A DNA stretch of 6,488 nt from Bacteroidia bacterium (GTDB lineage Bacteria; Bacteroidota; Bacteroidia; NS11-12g; UBA955): NCBI GenBank assembly GCA_023254645.1, contig JALRLA010000100.1:1-6488 (forward strand), read 5' to 3'. Below the pieces are notes generated by a model that did no database searches, had not been told where the DNA came from, and was given only the letters and a program-made list of their open reading frames with translations. The position numbers were made by a program, and so were the translations under genes. Shown one piece after another: positions 1 to 6,488 of the stretch (its first letter is position 1; the number at the start of each line of letters is the position of its first letter).

Positions 1-702
1 AACTTCTTGGCAGACAGTTTGAAATTCGATGATTTGCGCTTGACTTTCAATACGGTGCTGTTCAAACAGGTTCGAATTGGCGCTTCTGCCTCCTACAGCC
101 CCTATGCCCTTCGCGATGGCCGCATGATCAACGAATGGAATTGGAATGATCAAAACCAATTGCTTCGGTTCAGAAATGCCAACTTCTCCCTCAACACGAG
201 ATTGGATCCCAAGATGTTTAAAAAACTGACGGGGTCGACAAAAGAGGAACCAAGTGATTTCCAAACCCCTGTTTTGGGCGACCCTCTTACTGCATCTTCA
301 GCTGAAGAAGCCGAAAGGACCATGATCGAACGCGAGCCCTGGAATTATTATGATTTTAACATTCCATGGTCTTTGAATTTCACGTACCTGGTTTCCTACA
401 ACAACGAGGCCATTTCTGAACAGCAGCGATTGGGGAATCACCGCCTAACCTTGTCGGGAGACCTCAACATCACACCCGAGTGGAAAATTGCATACAACAC
501 GGGTTATGATTTGAAAAACCAACGCATGGCTGGGAGTCAGTTCTCGGTGGTTCGAAGCCTGCACTGCTGGCAACTAGAATTTTCTTGGATTCCTGACGGT
601 TACAGAAAAAGTTGGACGTTTACCCTAAGGCCTAAGAGTGCTTTGCTTCAAGACTTGAAACTAAACAAACGAGAATCCTTCTACGCCCCTTTCGCACAAT
701 AA
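1..702 (+). CDS. lptD: LptD-type LPS assembly outer-membrane protein, C-terminal part (5' truncated)
   Basis: This is the last 233 residues of a larger protein whose reading frame is open to the left edge; the TTG at 7 is an internal Leu codon, not a start. LptD is the outer-membrane barrel that, with LptE, inserts lipopolysaccharide into the outer leaflet. The fragment reads like the end of Bacteroidota LptD proteins: an opening LADSLKFDDLRL segment, SPYALRDGRMINEW near residues 33-46, EPWNYYDFNIPWSLNF near 112-127, and the closing block LHCWQLEFSWIPDGYR followed by LLQDLKLNKRESFY. These segments alternate polar and aromatic residues as beta-strands do. A charged, Ser/Thr-rich stretch around 72-110 probably forms a loop between strands. 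The family assignment rests on recalled family motifs and not on a search. The N-terminal periplasmic jellyroll domain lies outside the window. The next gene begins 9 bases after the stop, so the two are probably co-transcribed. Confidence 0.85.
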   Translation, partial: NFLADSLKFDDLRLTFNTVLFKQVRIGASASYSPYALRDGRMINEWNWNDQNQLLRFRNANFSLNTRLDPKMFKKLTGSTKEEPSDFQTPVLGDPLTASSAEEAERTMIEREPWNYYDFNIPWSLNFTYLVSYNNEAISEQQRLGNHRLTLSGDLNITPEWKIAYNTGYDLKNQRMAGSQFSVVRSLHCWQLEFSWIPDGYRKSWTFTLRPKSALLQDLKLNKRESFYAPFAQ

Positions 703-711
703 ACCTTCGTC

Positions 712-1905
712 ATGCGCTATCTGTTGTTCGCACTAATGCTACAATCGGCAAGCTTATTTAGCCAAACTTCGCCCCACCCTGAGTACCGCCAACGATACTA
801 TCTGCGCATCTCTGAAGGCAGGCAAAACCCTACCCTCACCCGACAAGACGACCGCATTCAATTGAATGGATTTGTTTGGTCGAAAGCGGGAGATGTCAAT
901 ATCTTCATGGCCAATGGATACGATAGCATTTTTACGGTTGCGGAATACAACATTCCCGTTGCTGCATTTTTAGCTAGCACACACGAAGTCAGCAACGCCG
1001 AATACCAATTATTTGCCAGAGACAGCCAATACTTGAGTGTGTTGTACCGCCAAGCTGACACCAATTGCCTCGCTCAAGACGAAACGGAGACTTGGAAATG
1101 GACGCTGTACAAGCAGTATTACTTCACGCATCCAGCCTATGCTCAATACCCGATCATCGGAGTTAGCCATACCCAAGCCTTGGAATATTGCCACTGGTTG
1201 CAATGGAAATTGGAACAAGACCCTGTATTCATGCAGTCAATTCGTGAATCATTGGGACCTCAAGCCAAATTCACCGTTGATTTACCCAGTTTATTGGAAT
1301 ACCAACGCCTATTCCAGATGCAAATCACCGAACCCTACAACCGAGCCGATGCCGGTGTTCAATACGAGGATCCTGTTTTGGAATATTTGCTAAGCCCTCG
1401 AGGAAACCGCTCCGCCAATTGGTCAGACCAAGGCCTGAACAGCAATCGAGGAGCCGATTTGATGCCCTGGAAGTCACCCAGCCCTTTTACTGTGTCCGTC
1501 CATGAAGCCACCCAAGCCATTGAGTCACCAAAGAAAAAAAAGTACAAGACGCTCACTTTCTTAGGTCTCTCTGAAGCCCCTGCTTGGGGGCCCTTTGACC
1601 ATCTCTTAGGCAATGTGGCCGAGTGGACATCCACTCCCGCAGAGAATCATTTGTTTGACAACATCACCTACACCTTGAATACGGCTGATGAAATCATCGT
1701 GAATCAATACCAAATTCCGACCGAAGCCCTGCTTCAAGGCAGGCTCAACACCCCCACAGACCGCCAAACGCACTTCGCGGTTTGGGGTGGGTCTTGGAGC
1801 GACGAACTCTACTACCTTCAAGCTTCAGCGGCCAAATTCAAGCGATTCAATTACAAAGCTTCTGATCTTGGGTTTCGCCCAGTCATTCGATTCTACAGCG
1901 AGTAA
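712..1905 (+). CDS. Secreted SUMF1/formylglycine-generating-enzyme-like protein lacking catalytic cysteines
   Basis: A 397-residue protein starts at the ATG 9 bases after the upstream stop. Residues 1-17 look like a Sec signal peptide with cleavage before Gln18, and there is no lipobox cysteine. The rest carries SUMF1-fold landmarks in order: HEVSNAEYQLF at 91-101, YPIIGVSHTQALEYCHWL at 146-163, the degraded LPTEAEWE-like FTVDLPSLLEYQ at 187-198, GNVAEW at 300-305, WGGSW at 358-362 and DLGFRPV at 385-391. Formylglycine-generating enzymes need two cysteines just after the GGS(Y/W) motif; here the matching positions are Asp364 and Leu369, and the only cysteines are 119 and 160. Conversion of sulfatase cysteines is therefore unlikely. 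About 100 residues separate the third and fourth landmarks, including a KKKK run at 274-277; gliding and secretion proteins GldJ and GldK carry comparable non-catalytic SUMF1 domains, but those are lipoproteins. A structural or ligand-binding role in the periplasm or at the surface is inference. Confidence 0.8.
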   Translation: MRYLLFALMLQSASLFSQTSPHPEYRQRYYLRISEGRQNPTLTRQDDRIQLNGFVWSKAGDVNIFMANGYDSIFTVAEYNIPVAAFLASTHEVSNAEYQLFARDSQYLSVLYRQADTNCLAQDETETWKWTLYKQYYFTHPAYAQYPIIGVSHTQALEYCHWLQWKLEQDPVFMQSIRESLGPQAKFTVDLPSLLEYQRLFQMQITEPYNRADAGVQYEDPVLEYLLSPRGNRSANWSDQGLNSNRGADLMPWKSPSPFTVSVHEATQAIESPKKKKYKTLTFLGLSEAPAWGPFDHLLGNVAEWTSTPAENHLFDNITYTLNTADEIIVNQYQIPTEALLQGRLNTPTDRQTHFAVWGGSWSDELYYLQASAAKFKRFNYKASDLGFRPVIRFYSE

Positions 1906-1924
1906 AGGCGGAGAATTTTTTAGT

Positions 1925-1950
1925 AATTGTACAATTGACACTTGTCAATT
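1925..1950. promoter_or_regulatory. Two overlapping palindromes upstream of susC, possible operator
   Basis: AATTGTACAATT at 1925-1936 is a perfect 12-base palindrome. AATTGACA-CT-TGTCAATT at 1933-1950 is a perfect inverted repeat with 8-base arms and a 2-base spacer. They share AATT at 1933-1936, so four related half-sites starting AATTG occur in 26 bases, on alternating strands. Dimeric regulators often bind such arrays, and the site overlaps the likely -35 region of the susC operon. Whether any protein binds here is not known from the sequence. The same bases could also serve as a weak terminator hairpin. Confidence 0.5.
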
Positions 1951-1955
1951 TTTTT
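1933..1955 (+). terminator. Possible weak intrinsic terminator after the SUMF1-like gene
   Basis: The 8-base-arm inverted repeat at 1933-1950 can fold as a stem of about 7 pairs (AATTGAC with GTCAATT) with a 4-base loop, followed by an unbroken run of seven T at 1949-1955 that overlaps the end of the stem. It lies 27 bases after the stop at 1903-1905. The stem has only two G-C pairs, so it would be weak. It may instead be an operator, as described for the overlapping palindromes. Confidence 0.35.
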
Positions 1956-1966
1956 CGCTAAATTGC
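1935..1966 (+). promoter_or_regulatory. Candidate promoter of the susCD operon
   Basis: TTGACA at 1935-1940 is followed after 18 bases by TAAATTGC at 1959-1966. Bacteroidota primary-sigma promoters are known to use a TTG-type -33 element and a TAnnTTTG -7 element; here TTG to TA spacing is 21 and the -7 element matches only in part (TAnnTT). Transcription would begin near 1972, giving a leader of about a dozen bases. An alternative -7 element is TACAATTG at 1930-1937, a closer match to TAnnTTTG, but I see no TTG at a suitable distance upstream of it. Position in the only sizeable gap of the window supports a promoter somewhere here. Confidence 0.4.
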
Positions 1967-1984
1967 TCTCCTAAAACCAACTCT

Positions 1985-4900
1985 ATGAATCAGTCTTACT
2001 CGATTAGAAAGGCATTTTCATGGGCGATCCTATCTCTGATCAGCATTGGCGCTGCCTGGGCTCAAACCGGCACCGTCTCTGGCATAGTCAGCGATAACGA
2101 CGGAACGCCTCTCGAAGGTGTCGAAATCACATGGGGATCTTCCAGCAGTGCCAAAACCACTGCCGATGGGTCTTACGTGTTGGAATTGCCGGCAGGAACC
2201 TACACCCTGACGGCCAGCAAAGAGTCTTTTGAATCCCGCAGCTACAATGTGGAAGTTACCGCAGGAGCCAAAGTCAATGTATCATTCAACCTAACTCCTT
2301 CGTCAGATGTCATTGGCGACGTGGTCATCGTGGGCTATGGACGCCAGTCACGCCGAAACGTGGTGGGTTCCATTTCTTCTGTAAGCGGTCGCGAATTGAC
2401 CGAAGCCCCTGCTCCTTCGTTTGAAGCAGCCCTTCAAGGAAAAGCGGCTGGCGTACAGGTTACCGTAGGTTCGGGTATGGCAGGTTCTGCCTCCTTGATT
2501 CGCATTCGTGGAGCCGCTTCTATTTCAGCAGCCGGTGACCCCTTGTACGTGATCGATGGAATTCCCGTCACCCAAGACTACTTCATGAACCGCGCCAACG
2601 GCTCCAACTGGGGCGGCGGTTTCAACAACAACCCCTTGGCGAGCATCAACCCCGAAGACATCGAAAACATCGAAATCTTGAAAGATGCCGCTGCCACTAG
2701 CATTTACGGTTCTCGTGGTGCCAACGGTGTTATTTTGATCACCACCAAACGCGCCCGTAAGCAGGGCTTGAAGTTCGACTTCAACTCTCGCTGGTCGATC
2801 GCTATGCCTACGGCTCGCCCCGATATGTTGAGCGGCCCTGAGTGGTTGCAACTCTATGAAGAGGCTTGGCAAAACGACGGCCATGTGGGTACTCCCGATT
2901 TGTCGGCTGTTGGACTGCGTTTGAGCTGGGATCAAGCCCAGAACATCAACACCGATTGGATCGACCAAATGATCGGCACCGGTTTCAAGCAGAGCTACAA
3001 CTTCTCGACCAATTACAAGAAAGACAATGTAGCCGTGAAGGCCATCTTGTCTTACGACGACAACGGTTCGTACGTCATAGGCAACAATTACAACCGCGTG
3101 AGTGAGCGCGTGAACATGGATTGGAAGCCCATGAAGAAAATGAACGTCCAGATCTCCCATTCGTTGAGCCAAGGCACCAACACCCGCGTCGATGCGGCTT
3201 GGGCCGGCGGATTGGGCTCTGCCATGAGCACCATGCTGCCTATTTATCCGCTGGAGCCCTTGTACGACAGCAGTTCCAAGTCGTATTTGACTCCTGTTGG
3301 ATTGCACACGATTCGCGATTTGAAGAACTGGAGAAGCATTGAAGTGCGCACCATCAACAACGCTTCGGTATCCTACCAATTCAACGAGAATTTGGCCTTG
3401 AACGCCAGCGGTAGCATCGATTACATGGACTACAACGAATACTTGTATGAGCCCAGCGAATTGATTCGTTACTACAACGGTAGCTACATGCAAAACGGCA
3501 ATGCCAAGTGGTACCCTACCTACACCATGAACAAAAACTATTTCGCCACCTTGCAATACGACAAAAACTTGGGCAAAGGCAATAGTTTTGGTGCCATGTT
3601 GGGACACGAATACCAGCACAGTTATTCGACTAGCAAATACGTAGAGAACTTCGACGCCAAAGGTCCTATCGACCAGGTGGCCATTCCCGACACGGCCAAA
3701 TTGGTCTTCGGGCGCACACCCTATGAATGGGCTTTCTTGAGCTATTTCGGTCGTTTGAATTACAGCTACCACAACAAGTTGAACTTCCAGGTGACCGCTC
3801 GCCGTGACGGTAGCAGCCGTTTCGGTCGCAACAACCGCTATGGTTTCTTCCCTGCTGCGGCTGTGGGCTACATCATCAGCGAAGAAGATTTCATTCGCAA
3901 CATCAAAGCGATCGACTTCATGAAGTTGCGTGCAGGCATTGGAAAAAGCGGAAACGCCAACTTTGACAACTACGCTCGTTGGGGCACCATCACTCCCAGC
4001 GGCAACTTGCAGCCTTACAACGGCAACCCACAAATGGCCCCTGCCCGTTTGGAAAATGCCAACTTGAAATGGGAATCAACCACCAACTTCGATGCTGGCA
4101 TTGAGACTCAATTCTTGAAAGGCCGCATCAGCACAGAATTGACCTACTACAACAAGAATACCACAGACGTCATCTTGCAATTGAGCATCCCCACTTCTAC
4201 CGGTTTTGGTTCGTTCTACGACAACGTAGGTGCCATTGTGAACCGCGGTGTGGAGTTCACCTTGAAGACCATCAACATTCGCAACAAGAACATGCAATGG
4301 TCCACCAACTTTAACATTGCTCGCAACTACAACGAAATCACCAGCATTGGTGTGTATACCGAAGATGCGGTAAGCGGTGGAACGAACGACACTCGTGTGG
4401 TTGTGGGTCAGCCAGTGGGTACCAACTTCTTGGTTCGTTTCTCCCACGTCGATCCTCAAACGGGAGCTCCTGTGTACTTCGACAAGAACGGCAACGAAAC
4501 CTATAGCTGGGATCCTGACAACCGCGTAGCCGTCGGCAACGTATTGCCAAAGGCCTTCGGTAGTTTCAACAACGTGATCAACTACAAGAACTTGGAATTG
4601 TCAGCCACGGTTTACTTCAACATTGGCGGCAACATCTACGAGAGTTCTGTAAAGCGCCAGTTGAGCTTGATGACCGATTGGAACATGGACCGCCGCGTAT
4701 TGGATCGCTGGCAGCAGCCTGGCGACAACGCCTTGTACCCCAAAATGACTTTGAACACCTTCAACCACGGTTCAACCACCCCTTGGATCAACACCGACTT
4801 GTGGTTGCAAGACGGTTCTTTTGCTCGTTTGCGCAACGTGATGTTGAGCTACAACATGCCCAAGGCTTGGTTGAGCAAAACGGGCTTTGAAGGCGCTAAA

Positions 4901-5071
4901 GTCACCTTGGTCGGCATCAACTTGTTGACTTGGACCAACTACACGGGCTTGGACCCTGAAATCGCTCGCGACTTCGAAAACCCCACAGACCGCAACATGA
5001 GCGGCAGCATTACATACTTGACTCCCCCCCAGGAGAAGAGCATCAGTTTGGCCCTTAACCTGAGTTTCTAA
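1985..5071 (+). CDS. susC: SusC/RagA-family TonB-dependent outer-membrane transporter
   Basis: This 1028-residue protein is a TonB-dependent active transporter that imports oligomers such as glycans or peptides across the outer membrane together with its SusD partner. Residues 1-26 form a signal peptide (cleavage AWA/Q). Residues 28-104 are a carboxypeptidase-regulatory-like beta-sandwich, with DGTPLEGVEITW near 39-50 and GTYTLTA near 71-77. A TonB-box-like DVVIVGYG at 112-119 leads into the plug at about 120-258, which contains the SusC signature DPLYVIDGIPV (185-195) and PEDIENIEILKDAAATSIYG (223-242). The remainder to about 1028 is the 22-strand barrel, ending in LALNLSF with a terminal aromatic residue. 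Length is normal for the family. The frame is open further upstream to an ATG at 1787, but that would overlap the previous gene by 119 bases and bury the signal peptide, so 1985 is the start. No Shine-Dalgarno is seen, as usual in this phylum. No N-terminal anti-sigma-interacting STN domain is present, so sigma-factor signalling is not indicated. Substrate is unknown. Confidence 0.95.
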   Translation: MNQSYSIRKAFSWAILSLISIGAAWAQTGTVSGIVSDNDGTPLEGVEITWGSSSSAKTTADGSYVLELPAGTYTLTASKESFESRSYNVEVTAGAKVNVSFNLTPSSDVIGDVVIVGYGRQSRRNVVGSISSVSGRELTEAPAPSFEAALQGKAAGVQVTVGSGMAGSASLIRIRGAASISAAGDPLYVIDGIPVTQDYFMNRANGSNWGGGFNNNPLASINPEDIENIEILKDAAATSIYGSRGANGVILITTKRARKQGLKFDFNSRWSIAMPTARPDMLSGPEWLQLYEEAWQNDGHVGTPDLSAVGLRLSWDQAQNINTDWIDQMIGTGFKQSYNFSTNYKKDNVAVKAILSYDDNGSYVIGNNYNRVSERVNMDWKPMKKMNVQISHSLSQGTNTRVDAAWAGGLGSAMSTMLPIYPLEPLYDSSSKSYLTPVGLHTIRDLKNWRSIEVRTINNASVSYQFNENLALNASGSIDYMDYNEYLYEPSELIRYYNGSYMQNGNAKWYPTYTMNKNYFATLQYDKNLGKGNSFGAMLGHEYQHSYSTSKYVENFDAKGPIDQVAIPDTAKLVFGRTPYEWAFLSYFGRLNYSYHNKLNFQVTARRDGSSRFGRNNRYGFFPAAAVGYIISEEDFIRNIKAIDFMKLRAGIGKSGNANFDNYARWGTITPSGNLQPYNGNPQMAPARLENANLKWESTTNFDAGIETQFLKGRISTELTYYNKNTTDVILQLSIPTSTGFGSFYDNVGAIVNRGVEFTLKTINIRNKNMQWSTNFNIARNYNEITSIGVYTEDAVSGGTNDTRVVVGQPVGTNFLVRFSHVDPQTGAPVYFDKNGNETYSWDPDNRVAVGNVLPKAFGSFNNVINYKNLELSATVYFNIGGNIYESSVKRQLSLMTDWNMDRRVLDRWQQPGDNALYPKMTLNTFNHGSTTPWINTDLWLQDGSFARLRNVMLSYNMPKAWLSKTGFEGAKVTLVGINLLTWTNYTGLDPEIARDFENPTDRNMSGSITYLTPPQEKSISLALNLSF
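5024..5030. repeat. C7 homopolymer near the 3' end of susC
   Basis: Seven consecutive C bases encode the Pro-Pro and the first base of Gln in YLTPPQEKS, 14 codons before the stop. Loss of one C shifts the frame to a TGA at 5061-5063; gain of one C shifts it to a TAA at 5056-5058. Either change removes the terminal strand SISLALNLSF. Seven bases is short for a phase-variable tract, so this is recorded as a possibility only. Confidence 0.5.
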
Positions 5072-5073
5072 TC

Positions 5074-6441
5074 ATGAACACGAAATCCATTCTTTGGGCC
5101 TTGAGCCTAACGGCAGTAGCCTTGAGCAGCTGCGATAAAATGATCGAGACGCCGCCACCCAATGAAATCCTCATTGATGACGCGGTGAAAAACACCGAAG
5201 ACTTGCAAATGTTGCTCAACTCGAGCTACAACGAACTCGCCAACACCTTTGGTGGTTTTGGCCAGGTCTTGGCTGAGTTGCAGAGCGACAACTTGACGCT
5301 TCCGAACAACAACGATTACCGAGAGGTATTCAACCACAACGTGTTGTTCTTCAATTCAACCACGGGTGCCTTCCACTCCATTGTATACCGCACGATTTTC
5401 CGTGCCAATTTCGTAGAGAAATACTTGGATCGCGCGGCTGATTTGACAGAAGCCGACCGTACCCGCATCATAGGTGAAGTGGCCTTCATTCGCGCATACT
5501 GCCATTTCTGGGCGGTTCGCATGTTCGCCCAGCCTTACGGTTTCACCGCCGACAATTCTCATCCTGGAATTGCCATTGCCAATCGCGTAAGCACCGATCC
5601 TTATCCCCGTAGCACCGTGGCCGAGGCTTATGCTGCTATCATCGCAGATGCCGAGGCCGCCATGGCCAATTTGCCGGCTGACAACGGATACTACGCTGAC
5701 AAACAAGCCGCTCAGGCCTTGTTGGCTCAAGTGTATTTCCAAATGGGCGAATACAGCCAGGCTGCCGATATGGCTACCCAAGTCATCAGTAGCGGTCGCT
5801 ACAGCTTGTCTGACACGGTGAATTTGTTCAACTCTCAAGCGGAAAGCGAATACATTTTCCGCATTGTCAGCACGGGTGTCAATGACAACCGCAGCGGTGC
5901 CTACAACGGCAACTACGCTCCTGGCACTCCTACTTGCCAAATGGACTTGGCTTTGTACAACGCCGTCAAAGACCCCAATGACAAACGCTGCGCTATGTTG
6001 ACCGAAGTGAACGCAGGAGCCGCTAACATGTTCGTTAAGAGTTCTGCTTTTGACGGGCAGTTCTTCGATGTTCCTTTGTTCTACCTGACTCAGATGCACC
6101 TGATTCGCGCCGAGGCACTGGCCTTATCGGGTGGCGATTTGACTACGGCCATCATGGACGTGAACAATTTGGTGGCTCGAGCTTACACCGATCCGAGCAC
6201 CGAGTATTTGGCCAGTTCTGCTAGCGCCAACGAAGTATTGACCAAGGTACGCGCTGAGCGCCGTATGGAATTGTTGTTCCAAGGCGATCGCATCCAAGAG
6301 GTAAAACGCTTGGGAGCCATTGAAGGTCAAAACCTATTCATTCGCGGACACCGCTGGGACTGTGACGGCATGGTTTTGCAGTTCCCCATCGTAGAACGCA
6401 CCAGTATTTTTGAAATTAACCCAACAGGAGGTTGCAAATAA
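5074..6441 (+). CDS. susD: SusD/RagB-family surface lipoprotein
   Basis: This 455-residue lipoprotein is the substrate-binding lid that sits on the SusC barrel at the cell surface. Residues 1-19 are a lipoprotein signal peptide ending in the lipobox LSSC, with Cys20 as the lipidated residue. The mature N-terminus fits the SusD N-terminal domain: TEDLQMLLNSSYNELAN near 41-57, and RIIGEVAFIRAYCHFWAVRMFAQPYG near 131-156, the usual 'E..FLRA..YF.LV..YG' block. TPR-like helices follow at about 183-245. The C-terminal domain shows YLTQMHLIRAEALALSGG (337-354), the VRAERRMELLFQGDRIQEVKRLG helix-turn region (392-414) and the closing LQFPIVERTSIFEINP, the family's 'PIP..E...NP' end. Many SusD proteins are 500-600 residues, so this is a compact version, with a short region between about 265 and 330. 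It starts 2 bases after susC and must be co-transcribed and probably translationally coupled. No Shine-Dalgarno was needed to choose this start, since Cys20 fixes the signal peptide. Ligand is unknown. Confidence 0.93.
   Translation: MNTKSILWALSLTAVALSSCDKMIETPPPNEILIDDAVKNTEDLQMLLNSSYNELANTFGGFGQVLAELQSDNLTLPNNNDYREVFNHNVLFFNSTTGAFHSIVYRTIFRANFVEKYLDRAADLTEADRTRIIGEVAFIRAYCHFWAVRMFAQPYGFTADNSHPGIAIANRVSTDPYPRSTVAEAYAAIIADAEAAMANLPADNGYYADKQAAQALLAQVYFQMGEYSQAADMATQVISSGRYSLSDTVNLFNSQAESEYIFRIVSTGVNDNRSGAYNGNYAPGTPTCQMDLALYNAVKDPNDKRCAMLTEVNAGAANMFVKSSAFDGQFFDVPLFYLTQMHLIRAEALALSGGDLTTAIMDVNNLVARAYTDPSTEYLASSASANEVLTKVRAERRMELLFQGDRIQEVKRLGAIEGQNLFIRGHRWDCDGMVLQFPIVERTSIFEINPTGGCK
6426..6431 (+). 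promoter_or_regulatory. Shine-Dalgarno AGGAGG before the third operon gene
   Basis: A perfect AGGAGG lies inside the last codons of susD, 9 bases ahead of the ATG at 6441. Such strong sites are uncommon in Bacteroidota, where most genes in this window lack one. It may also arise simply from the Thr-Gly-Gly codons of SusD, but its spacing supports the start at 6441. Confidence 0.5.
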
Positions 6442-6488
6442 TGAAACGTATTGTATTGAGCAGTGTTCTGGCCTTTGCCTTGACTTTG
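6441..6488 (+). CDS. Start of an exported protein, 3' truncated by the window
   Basis: An ATG overlaps the susD stop by one base (TAATG), and the frame stays open for 16 codons to the window edge. The visible residues, MKRIVLSSVLAFALTL, have two basic residues followed by a hydrophobic core, as in a Sec or lipoprotein signal peptide. No lipobox or cleavage site has been reached, so its lipid status is open. The third gene of such operons is often a SusE/F-like surface binding lipoprotein, a hydrolase or another exported accessory protein; which it is cannot be told from 16 residues. The stop/start overlap and the AGGAGG site suggest translation coupled to susD. Confidence 0.7.
   Translation, partial: MKRIVLSSVLAFALTL

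Noticed and set aside
7..9. TTG as the start of the first gene
   Set aside because: The frame stays open to the left edge, and the residues before and after it fit the interior of an LptD barrel.
1534..1541. A8 run in the SUMF1-like gene as a slippage switch
   Set aside because: It encodes part of a KKKK stretch with mixed AAG and AAA codons. Eight A bases are common by chance, and nothing nearby suggests a programmed frameshift.
1787..1984. A 66-residue N-terminal extension of SusC from an upstream ATG
   Set aside because: It overlaps the previous gene by 119 bases, covers the intergenic palindromes, and would place the clear signal peptide in the middle of the protein.
2525..4033. A 502-codon open frame on the minus strand inside susC
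   Set aside because: It lies wholly opposite a clear SusC coding region. Its translation is rich in Val, His, Gln and Ala, as expected from the complement of the biased susC codons, and shows no recognisable domain.
5356..6099. A 247-codon open frame on the minus strand inside susD
   Set aside because: It is antisense to a well-supported SusD frame, has the same low-information composition, and has no recognisable domain.

Overview
The window looks like chromosomal DNA from a free-living or environmental member of the Bacteroidota. The evidence is a SusC/SusD outer-membrane uptake pair, a Bacteroidota-type LptD C-terminus, starts that mostly lack a Shine-Dalgarno sequence, and Ser-Gln or Ala-Gln signal-peptide junctions. 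Base composition is moderate. Nothing in the sequence fixes the class or genus. No RNA genes, insertion sequences or CRISPR arrays are visible, and all genes read on the + strand.

Region 1 (1-1905) holds the 3' end of an lptD-type gene for outer-membrane lipopolysaccharide assembly. Nine bases later comes a secreted protein of 397 residues with a formylglycine-generating-enzyme (SUMF1) fold that lacks the two catalytic cysteines. The tight spacing suggests one transcript, but a functional link is not shown.

Region 2 (1906-1984) is a 79-base AT-rich gap. It carries two overlapping palindromes, a T7 run and a promoter-like arrangement. It probably ends the upstream transcript, starts the downstream one, or both.

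Region 3 (1985-6488) is an operon of a SusC-type TonB-dependent transporter (1028 residues), a SusD-type surface lipoprotein (455 residues) and the first 16 codons of a third exported protein. The gaps are 2 bases and a 1-base stop/start overlap. SusC forms the gated barrel and SusD the lid that captures substrate at the surface. Energy comes from TonB encoded elsewhere. No glycoside hydrolase, peptidase or regulator is in view, so the substrate cannot be named. Leucine codon choice in the transporter is strikingly restricted to TTG, which suggests high expression.

I see no convincing new system. The points most worth checking are the composite palindrome upstream of susC, the cysteine-less SUMF1 protein, and a C7 tract placed just before the last beta-strand of the transporter.
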